Below are positions 4,572 to 10,113 of a stretch of DNA of 10,113 nt, piece after piece. Position numbers and translations under genes: made by a program. The notes under the pieces are model-generated. The model saw nothing but the letters and a program-made list of their open reading frames with translations. It ran no database searches and had not been told where the DNA came from. This DNA comes from Legionella genomosp. 1 (GTDB taxonomy: Bacteria; Pseudomonadota; Gammaproteobacteria; Legionellales; Legionellaceae). The stretch lies in NCBI GenBank assembly GCA_945901965.1, contig CAMDMN010000060.1, positions 1-10,113 of the forward strand, given 5' to 3'. The number at the start of each line of letters is the position of its first letter. The stretch's first letter is position 1.

Positions 4572-7250
4572 TTAACAAAGAATTTTAACTGCTAATTCTA
4601 ATGTAGGATCTAAAGGATTAGCAGTTATTTTAAAACCTAAATTTTTAACTAATGCTAGCATCCCGCTATTAGCAGCTAAGATAGCGCCTTCCATAATCTT
4701 TAAATTTTTAGTCTTTGCAGCATTAATTAAGCATTGCATTAAATGCTTACCAATACCTTTATTCTGCCATTCATCTGCAACTACTAAAGCAAATTCACAA
4801 GATTTAAAATCAGGGTTAGTTACATATCTTGCGATAGCAATAATAATATCAACTGAATCTTTTTGAATAACTGCAACTAATGCCATCTCTCTATCATAAT
4901 CAATTTGTGTTGTACGTTTTAACATATCTGGCGTCATTTCTTGCATCGCGCCCATAAAACGAAAGTATTTTGATTTTTCAGATAGACTTCTCACAAAATC
5001 CTGTTCAAATTTTACATCTTCAGGACGAATCGGGCGAATTATTAGTGAGGTTAAATCATCTAACTGCCACTCGGAAACTAAATAACTAGGATATGGATGA
5101 ATAGCCATATGACTATATGGGATAGATACATCATTTAAGTTAATAACAATACGAGCATCTACTGCGATCAAATCTTTATCATTCACAATTAAAGGATTAA
5201 TATCCATTTCTTGAATTTGCCCTAACTCGCTAACCATTTCTGAAACTCGTAATAATAACTCTTCTATAGCCTGCAGATTTACCGCAGGTTTATTACGAAA
5301 TGTGCCGAGCAATTTGGCAATATTAGTGCTCGCGATTACATTTTTAGCAAGATATTGATTTAACGGTGGCAGGGCTAATGCGCGATCTTGCATTACCTCC
5401 ACCAAATTACCGCCTGCACCAAAATTTATTACCGGGCCAAAAACCTCATCTTGTAAAACGCCTATCATTAACTCTCGATCATTGGGCGTCTTATACATCC
5501 GCTCAATGGTAACCCCGTCTATTTTAGCTTCAGGCATAGCTTTTTTTGCATTATTAATTAACTTCTTAAAAAAATAACTAACCCCCTCCATATTAGTAAT
5601 ATTAAGCTGCACTCCAGATACATCTTGTTTATGCGTGATATCGGGCGAATTAATTTTCATCACAATGGGAAAACCAATCGACTTAGCTGCGATTAACGCA
5701 TCACTTTCATTTTCTGCAGCAATAGTTTTGGTTACAGGGACCCCAAAAGCACTAAGAATTTCTTTTGATTCAATGGTGTTAAGAATAAATCTATTTTCAC
5801 TTAAAGCCTTTTCAATAATTAGCTTAGCCCCTTTAATATCAGCTTTAGATTTATAGGAAATAGTTTCTGGAACTTGTAATAATAATTGTTGATTACGATA
5901 ATAATCATAAAGATATGAATAAGCTTCGATGGCAATTTCAGGAGTACTAAAACAAGGTATATGAGATTCTGAAAATAATGTTCCTGAAGTTTTAACCTGC
6001 TCACGCCCCATCCAACAGGCTAAAATTGGTTTGTCTGTTTTTTTATTTAAAGCAACAATATCTTTGGCTACCAGCAGAGGTTCTGCCATGGCAGTAGGGG
6101 CTAAAATTGCTAATAAGCAATCACAATTATTGTCATTTATACTTGCTGTAATTACTTTTTGATAACGCTCATGCGTTGCATCACCTAAAATATCAATAGG
6201 ATTATAGTTTAATAACTTTCGTGGCAATGCAGCATTAATAATGTCTAAGGTTGAATGGTTAAGTTTTGACAGAGAAATATCTAAATCAGCCGCATGATCA
6301 GCAGCCATGACTCCTGCCCCGCCACCATTTGTTACAATTATTAATTTATCCCCTTTAAGCCTCTTTTTAGATGCAAATACTTCGGCTGCGGTAAAAAGCT
6401 CTTTAATAGTCATAACCCGCACAACACCTGCGCGCTTAAGTGCTGCATCAAACACATCATCAGAGCCAATCATAGCGCCTGTGTGAGAAATTCCTGTACG
6501 TTCACCCTCGCCATGTCTGCCAGATTTAATTACAATCACAGGCTTCAACCGAGATGCTGCGCGTAATCCAGACATAAATCCTCGCGCATATTTTATATGC
6601 TCAATATATAACAATATACAATCTGTTTTTTTATCTAAAGCTAAATAATCAAGAACCTCCCCTAAACCAATTAGAGCACTATTTCCGACTGAAACCACAG
6701 TAGAAAAACCAATTTTTTCACCATAAGCCCAATCTAAAATAGCCGCGCACAAAGCTCCTGATTGGGAGACAACGGCAATATTCCCTGGTAAAACTGGATT
6801 ATTATCCAATGTTGCATTTAAAGAAATTGAAGGGCGCATTAAACCTAAACAATTAGGCCCCACTAAGCGAATATTATATTCTCGAGCGATATTAACAATT
6901 TTTTTCTCAAGATTTGCACCTTTTTCTCCTGATTCACTAAAGCCCCCAGAAAGAATAATTACCTGTTGGATATTTTGATCGCCACATTCTCTTAATACCT
7001 TCTCGACTAAATGAGCTTTAGTTACGATAACTACCAAATCAATTTCTTGATGTATATCTTTTATCGATTTATAACATTTATGATTTTTAATCTCTTTATA
7101 CTTAGGATTAACAGGATAAATTTTACCAGAGAAGCCCGCCGCCAATAAATTTGTAAATAAATCAGTTCCTAGCGATAATGGCTTGTCACTCGCCCCTATA
7201 AGGGCTATCGAACGTGGATTAAATAATTTTTCTAAATAATGATTTTGCAT
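4572..7250 (-). CDS. ADP-forming acyl-CoA synthetase/GNAT fusion, Pat-like protein acetyltransferase
   Basis: 892 aa, close to the length and domain order of E. coli PatZ (YfiQ) as I recall it. The N-terminal CoA-binding Rossmann domain starts with NPRSIALIGAS (11-21) and runs through LVGPNCLGL (129-137). The ligase domains follow to about 450. The active-site segment ERTGISHTGAMIGSDD (250-265) carries H256, the phosphohistidine position of ADP-forming acetyl-CoA synthetases. An ATP-grasp domain spans about 480-700 (INSPDITHKQDVSGV, 533-547). A GNAT domain follows from about 735, with TQIDYDREMALVAV (781-794), E819 and the acetyl-CoA loop QNKGIGKHLM (829-838). E. coli PatZ lacks the equivalent histidine, so this protein may also make acyl-CoA. 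The ATG lies one base after the stop of the upstream epimerase gene, with no obvious Shine-Dalgarno, implying coupled translation. Likely role: acyl-CoA-dependent lysine acetylation controlling metabolic enzymes. Confidence 0.93.
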   Translation of the reverse strand: MQNHYLEKLFNPRSIALIGASDKPLSLGTDLFTNLLAAGFSGKIYPVNPKYKEIKNHKCYKSIKDIHQEIDLVVIVTKAHLVEKVLRECGDQNIQQVIILSGGFSESGEKGANLEKKIVNIAREYNIRLVGPNCLGLMRPSISLNATLDNNPVLPGNIAVVSQSGALCAAILDWAYGEKIGFSTVVSVGNSALIGLGEVLDYLALDKKTDCILLYIEHIKYARGFMSGLRAASRLKPVIVIKSGRHGEGERTGISHTGAMIGSDDVFDAALKRAGVVRVMTIKELFTAAEVFASKKRLKGDKLIIVTNGGGAGVMAADHAADLDISLSKLNHSTLDIINAALPRKLLNYNPIDILGDATHERYQKVITASINDNNCDCLLAILAPTAMAEPLLVAKDIVALNKKTDKPILACWMGREQVKTSGTLFSESHIPCFSTPEIAIEAYSYLYDYYRNQQLLLQVPETISYKSKADIKGAKLIIEKALSENRFILNTIESKEILSAFGVPVTKTIAAENESDALIAAKSIGFPIVMKINSPDITHKQDVSGVQLNITNMEGVSYFFKKLINNAKKAMPEAKIDGVTIERMYKTPNDRELMIGVLQDEVFGPVINFGAGGNLVEVMQDRALALPPLNQYLAKNVIASTNIAKLLGTFRNKPAVNLQAIEELLLRVSEMVSELGQIQEMDINPLIVNDKDLIAVDARIVINLNDVSIPYSHMAIHPYPSYLVSEWQLDDLTSLIIRPIRPEDVKFEQDFVRSLSEKSKYFRFMGAMQEMTPDMLKRTTQIDYDREMALVAVIQKDSVDIIIAIARYVTNPDFKSCEFALVVADEWQNKGIGKHLMQCLINAAKTKNLKIMEGAILAANSGMLALVKNLGFKITANPLDPTLELAVKILC

Positions 7251-7251
7251 A

Positions 7252-8175
7252 TTAAGCGGTTAATTTAGATTTAAAATAATCAATGGTTTTACTTAAACCC
7301 TGACTTAAATCATAATTAATTTTAAACCCATACGTCGTCATTTTTTTTATAGATCCATAAGACTCTCGAGCATCATATTGCCTAGCTGGCTGATAATTTA
7401 TTATGCATTTCACTTGCAATAAATCTGCCAATAAATAAGCCAGCTCATTTATTGTAGTCGTAACTCCAGTACAAATATTAGACACTCCTGCTTCGTGTTT
7501 TAATATATCCATAGCATGAATCAAATTAGCAACTATATCTTCAACAAACACAAAATCTCTAGTTTGCTCACCATCACCATAAATAGTTAATGGAGTCCCT
7601 GCTAATAACCGTGTAATAAAATTAGTAATAACCCCAGAATATGGTGAAGTTGGATTTTGATATGGGCCATAAACATTAAAAAATCTTAAGCCCATACTTC
7701 TGAACTTAAACGTATGAGATAAAAAAGCCGCATTCAATTCAGATGAAAATTTATCGCAACCATAAGAAGACAACGGCTGAAGAAATTGGTCTTCAGTTAG
7801 AGGAAATGTATTATTATCCCCATATACACCACAAGTTGAGGCATAAACCACGGGCACATTCCCGGCATCAATTGCTGATTTAAAAACATTTAAACTACCA
7901 TCGAGATTAGTTTGATGAAATTTAAACCATGAAGAAAAATCCATATTAACAGCAGGCTTCGCCGCTAAATGAAAACAACCATCAATACCATTAAAGAGTT
8001 TATGAATATTGTCTAATTCGGTAATATCTTTTTTTATGAGAGTTGATTCTTTATTTATAATATTTCCATTAGATAAATCATCTACAACTATTATCTCATC
8101 CCCTCTTGCTAACAATCTTTTAGTTAACAAAGAACCAATAAACCCACAACCACCTGTAATTAGATATCTGGCCAT
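7252..8175 (-). CDS. NAD-dependent epimerase/dehydratase (extended SDR, UDP-sugar 4-epimerase-like)
   Basis: A full-length 307-aa extended short-chain dehydrogenase. The NAD loop GGCGFIG (8-14) fits GxxGxxG, and D32 in VDDLSNG would bind the adenosine ribose. The catalytic serine region is YASTCGVYG (111-119), the YxxxK pair is Y138/K142, and RFFNVYGP (164-171) and YGDGEQTRDFVFVED (199-213) form the substrate-side motifs typical of GalE- or WbpP/TviC-like UDP-hexose epimerases. The substrate cannot be fixed from sequence. The start is supported by AAGGAAG nine bases upstream of the ATG. It is the middle gene of the minus-strand operon, 92 bp after its paralogue and one base before the Pat-like gene. 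Likely role: nucleotide-sugar supply for LPS or another surface glycan. Confidence 0.9.
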   Translation of the reverse strand: MARYLITGGCGFIGSLLTKRLLARGDEIIVVDDLSNGNIINKESTLIKKDITELDNIHKLFNGIDGCFHLAAKPAVNMDFSSWFKFHQTNLDGSLNVFKSAIDAGNVPVVYASTCGVYGDNNTFPLTEDQFLQPLSSYGCDKFSSELNAAFLSHTFKFRSMGLRFFNVYGPYQNPTSPYSGVITNFITRLLAGTPLTIYGDGEQTRDFVFVEDIVANLIHAMDILKHEAGVSNICTGVTTTINELAYLLADLLQVKCIINYQPARQYDARESYGSIKKMTTYGFKINYDLSQGLSKTIDYFKSKLTA

Positions 8176-8196
8176 TTAAATAAACTTCCTTAAAAA

Positions 8197-8272
8197 TTTA
8201 AACCTATAAAACTCTTTTAAAATCAGTGCATTAGGCTCTCGTAGAAGATTTAACTGCGTTTTATAGGTTAAA
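8197..8272. repeat. Imperfect inverted repeat between the two epimerase genes
   Basis: AACCTATAAAAC (8201-8212) pairs perfectly with GTTTTATAGGTT (8258-8269). The pairing continues less perfectly inward (TTAAAATC at 8217-8224 with GATTTAA at 8247-8253) and outward by a few A/T bases. The right arm runs over the stop codon of the upstream epimerase gene (8268-8270). The 92-bp spacer is therefore largely one hairpin. It could attenuate read-through or be a small mobile-type repeat. It shares no sequence with the GC-rich palindromes. Confidence 0.65.
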
Positions 8273-9236
8273 CAGATTGAAAATTATTAATTAAATCCGT
8301 AAGCGTCGCAGCAAGATTCCATTTATATTCATAATCCGTTAAACCAAGTATTTTTGTAAGATCAGGTCGACGAAACATTGTATCTTCAAAATCTTCACCA
8401 TATGCTTCTTTGTAGGATATGTGCTCAATCAAAGAATCACTAGATGCTAATTTTTTAATAAGTTCTGCGAGCTCATTAATTGAAACTTCCTCATCTCTAC
8501 CTACATTAAATACTTGCCCTACTGCTTCATCTTTTCCTGCTAATATATCAATTAATTCAACCACATCACGTACATCACTAAAGCTTCTAGTTTGCTCCCC
8601 AGTACCATAAACTACAATAGGATCATTATTAATCGCGGCTTTAATTAAGCGAGGAACCACCATACCATAATGACCTCGTTGCCGCGGACCTATCGTATTA
8701 AAAAATCGCAAACTTATAACTTCCAAGCCAAATTTATTGTAATAAGCAGATCCTAGAGCTTCTACTGCAGCTTTGCTAATTATATAAGAAAAACAATTTC
8801 GTCTACGCCCACCAATAACCATATTATGAGTTTCTTTTAATGGAATATTGTCTTCACCCCCATAAACTTCTGAAGATGAGGCAAGTAAAATTCGCGGATT
8901 ACGTTTTGATAATGAAGCTGCTTTTAAAAGACGTTCTGTCGCCGTAATATTAGTAGATAATAAATTAACCCCCTCTTCCATTACTTTTAAAACCCCAACT
9001 ACAGCGGCCATATGATAAATTCTATCAGCATTATTCACTATATTTTGAAGCTCGTTACAGGTTAAAAGATTGTCTTTAGTAAAGGAAAAATTAGGATTGT
9101 CTTGAAAAGGCTTAATGTTTTGCAGAGAACCCGTACTTAAGTCATCTATAACATGAACCTCATCATTTTTATTAAGATGATGATTAACAATATGCGAGCC
9201 AATAAAACCAGCACCGCCTGTGACTAAAACTTGCAT
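8268..9236 (-). CDS. NAD-dependent epimerase/decarboxylase-like protein (extended SDR)
   Basis: Numbered from the second ATG (322 aa): NAD loop GGAGFIG (7-13), acidic D31/D32 in DDLSTG, ASSSEVYGG (119-127) with the catalytic serine, Y151 and K155 in SYIISK, then RFFNTIGPRQ (177-186) and YGTGEQTRSFSDVRD (210-224). The family includes UDP-glucose 4-epimerases and UDP-glucuronate decarboxylases; the substrate is undetermined. An in-frame ATG two codons upstream (9242) is possible. However, AAGGG (9243-9247) abuts that codon directly, while it stands six bases from the ATG at 9236, so 9236 is chosen. It is the first gene of the minus-strand operon and a distant tandem paralogue of the next gene. 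Together they suggest a two-step nucleotide-sugar pathway for surface polysaccharide. Confidence 0.9.
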   Translation of the reverse strand: MQVLVTGGAGFIGSHIVNHHLNKNDEVHVIDDLSTGSLQNIKPFQDNPNFSFTKDNLLTCNELQNIVNNADRIYHMAAVVGVLKVMEEGVNLLSTNITATERLLKAASLSKRNPRILLASSSEVYGGEDNIPLKETHNMVIGGRRRNCFSYIISKAAVEALGSAYYNKFGLEVISLRFFNTIGPRQRGHYGMVVPRLIKAAINNDPIVVYGTGEQTRSFSDVRDVVELIDILAGKDEAVGQVFNVGRDEEVSINELAELIKKLASSDSLIEHISYKEAYGEDFEDTMFRRPDLTKILGLTDYEYKWNLAATLTDLINNFQSV

Positions 9237-9242
9237 TAACAT

Positions 9243-9247
9243 CCCTT
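9243..9247 (-). promoter_or_regulatory. Ribosome binding site deciding the start of the 8268-9236 gene
   Basis: AAGGG on the minus strand is immediately adjacent to the upstream ATG (9240-9242) but six bases from the ATG at 9234-9236. The second spacing is normal, so it favours the shorter protein beginning MQVLVTGG. Confidence 0.6.
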
Positions 9248-9268
9248 GTTAATAACACGATAAGACTA

Positions 9269-9297
9269 GATTTAACTCGGGGCATATTTTTAGTCAA
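9269..9297 (-). promoter_or_regulatory. Candidate sigma-70 promoter of the epimerase/Pat operon
   Basis: On the minus strand TTGACT (9292-9297) is a five-of-six -35 match, 17 bp from TAAATC (9269-9274), a weak three-of-six -10. The -10 lies 32 bases before the preferred start at 9236. Placement is sensible, but the -10 is poor. Confidence 0.38.
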
Positions 9298-9322
9298 GAA
9301 TTATTCTAATATATTTTTAATT

Positions 9323-9375
9323 GTAACTCCCCCACGTCATCCCGAACACCGTGAGGGATGACGTGGGGGAGTTAC
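9323..9375. repeat. Perfect 21-bp-arm palindromic repeat (CGTCATCCC type)
   Basis: Arms 9323-9343 and 9355-9375 are perfectly complementary around an 11-nt loop (9344-9354). The arm contains ACGTCATCCCGA, the same outer sequence as the element at 4429-4512, so it belongs to the same broad repeat type but lacks the 24-nt loop core. It lies just upstream of the candidate epimerase promoter, between two divergent genes, so it is not placed as a terminator for either. Confidence 0.88.
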
Positions 9376-9451
9376 TTTTAATTTAAATTGTGTAAAACTG
9401 ACCTAAGCATCAGAGCCTATAGGCTTAATTTAAATACGTTTGCCGTAACTT

Positions 9452-9567
9452 CTCAATAACCTTAGATAACGTTATCCCGAGTTACAACGAGGGAGCTCCG
9501 AAATTGGTACCGTGCTACGGTCAGGAGATCCCTCGTACTCGGGATAACGTTATCTAAGGTTATTGAG
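9452..9567. repeat. Palindromic repeat, copy B, inverted relative to copy A
   Basis: Outer arms 9452-9482 and 9537-9567 are a perfect 31-bp inverted repeat. The inner arms ACGAGGGAGCTCC (9487-9499) and 9524-9536 match in 12 of 13, and enclose a 24-nt loop (9500-9523). That loop is the exact reverse complement of the loop in the 4429-4512 element. The outer arm reads AACGTTATCCCGAG where copy A has ACGTCATCCCGAG, and the change is mirrored in the opposite arm. The element ends 36 bp before the phosphorylase ATG. Confidence 0.92.
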
Positions 9568-9603
9568 TGCCATGTAAAAAATTACCTGACAGGAAAGTTA
9601 ATT

Positions 9604-10113
9604 ATGGACAATAAATTAAATCAACTCAAATTAAAACGTCTAGGTATAGATACCCAAGAAGAATTTATTTTATTCACCCATGCAGATTGTTTTATTTGCA
9701 AATCAGAGGGATTTGAAGCGCTTACCCAAATTGTTGTTACCCATAACAATAATTCACTAATCGCTATGGTTAATATTGTTCAATCTAATATTTTACAAAG
9801 CTGTGAAGCAAGCCTATCTGAATCTGCGTGGAAAAAATTAGGCGTAAATGATGGTGATTATATTAGTTTATCGCATGTAACTCCCGTGACCTCATTAAGC
9901 TATGTTCGTTCAAAAATACATGGCAATCGATTAAAACCAATAGAATTTGATGCAATCTTAAATGATATTGTGACAGGTAAATATTCAAACGTTCAATTAG
10001 CAAGTTTCATTACAGCGTGCGCCAATAGCAATTTAAACACTAATGAAATTATTTCCTTAACTAAATCAATGATCAATACTGGGGAAAAAATACATTGGGA
10101 TTATCCCATCGTA
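9604..10113 (+). CDS. Long-form thymidine/AMP phosphorylase, N-terminal 170 residues (cut by window edge)
   Basis: The frame from ATG 9604 stays open to the last base. AGGA at 9591-9594 lies nine bases upstream. Residues 1 to about 90 form the extra N-terminal domain found in the archaeal AMP phosphorylase-type, longer (about 500 aa) branch of the pyrimidine phosphorylase family. From about 101 the conserved core begins: VRSKIHGNRL (101-110), FDAILNDIVTGKYSNVQLA (115-133), FITACA (135-140) and LTKSMINTGEKIHW (152-165), the alpha-domain that precedes the phosphate-binding region beyond the window. The reaction would be phosphorolysis of a pyrimidine nucleoside, or of AMP/CMP/UMP to ribose 1,5-bisphosphate, plus the free base. 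Which substrate applies cannot be decided here. It is divergent from the epimerase operon and follows the large palindrome. Confidence 0.88.
   Translation, partial: MDNKLNQLKLKRLGIDTQEEFILFTHADCFICKSEGFEALTQIVVTHNNNSLIAMVNIVQSNILQSCEASLSESAWKKLGVNDGDYISLSHVTPVTSLSYVRSKIHGNRLKPIEFDAILNDIVTGKYSNVQLASFITACANSNLNTNEIISLTKSMINTGEKIHWDYPIV

Larger units (their letters stand above)
9237..9603. other. Divergent intergenic region with two palindromic elements, no gene seen
   Basis: This 367-bp gap separates the leftward epimerase operon from the rightward phosphorylase gene. I see no coding region in it. It holds a candidate minus-strand promoter (9269-9297), a 21-bp-arm hairpin (9323-9375), a 12-bp perfect palindrome AGCCTATAGGCT (9414-9425), and the large palindrome 9452-9567. 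I could not find a convincing plus-strand promoter for the phosphorylase gene; if it lies left of 9452, the large palindrome would be transcribed in its leader. Confidence 0.7.

Noticed and set aside
5635..6004. Short open frames of 73 aa (+) and 61 aa (-) inside the acyl-CoA synthetase gene
   Set aside because: They are embedded in a continuous, well-conserved 892-codon gene and show no independent features.
8419..8610. Plus-strand 63-aa open frame within the epimerase gene
   Set aside because: Antisense shadow of a clearly conserved SDR gene.

Overview
The window is AT-rich and compactly coded, with short ATGA and TAAT-ATG gene junctions and recognisable Shine-Dalgarno sequences. Its gene content fits a host-associated gammaproteobacterium. 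My best guess is the order Legionellales (Legionella, Coxiella and amoeba or arthropod symbiont relatives). This rests on a Pat-like acyl-CoA ligase/GNAT fusion, a long-form thymidine (AMP-type) phosphorylase, an effector-like gene pair, and many dispersed palindromic repeats of the 'CGTCATCCCGA' type. The assignment is an inference from gene types and style; no rRNA or phylogenetic marker is present.

Layout. Positions 1-1889 (+) hold a two-gene unit: a beta-CASP metallo-beta-lactamase RNase cut by the left edge, overlapping by 4 bp an HDAC-family deacetylase. Positions 1890-2222 contain no gene but carry a nested palindromic repeat complex. Positions 2223-4383 hold two divergently transcribed accessory genes around a 178-bp promoter region. 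The minus-strand gene has a protein-kinase-like core. The plus-strand gene encodes an unrecognised protein with a KKRRR nuclear-localisation-like motif. Both end in Ala/Pro/Ser-rich low-complexity tails and look like secreted-effector candidates. Positions 4384-4571 hold a second palindromic repeat. Positions 4572-9236 (-) hold a likely operon: two tandem SDR-family nucleotide-sugar epimerase-like genes followed by an 892-aa ADP-forming acyl-CoA synthetase/GNAT acetyltransferase fusion. Positions 9237-9603 are a divergent intergenic region with two further palindromic elements. From 9604 (+) the 5' part of a long-form thymidine/AMP phosphorylase runs off the right edge.

How the genes may work together. 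A protein acetyltransferase/acyl-CoA ligase (Pat-like) and an HDAC-type deacylase lie in the same neighbourhood and could form a reversible acetylation switch. The beta-CASP RNase and the nucleoside/nucleotide phosphorylase fit an RNA-breakdown and nucleotide-salvage theme. The effector-like pair is bounded on both sides by palindromic repeats and looks like an insertion into this housekeeping neighbourhood. Two of the palindromes (4429-4512 and 9452-9567) share an identical 24-nt loop in opposite orientation, while their outer arms differ in sequence but stay self-complementary.
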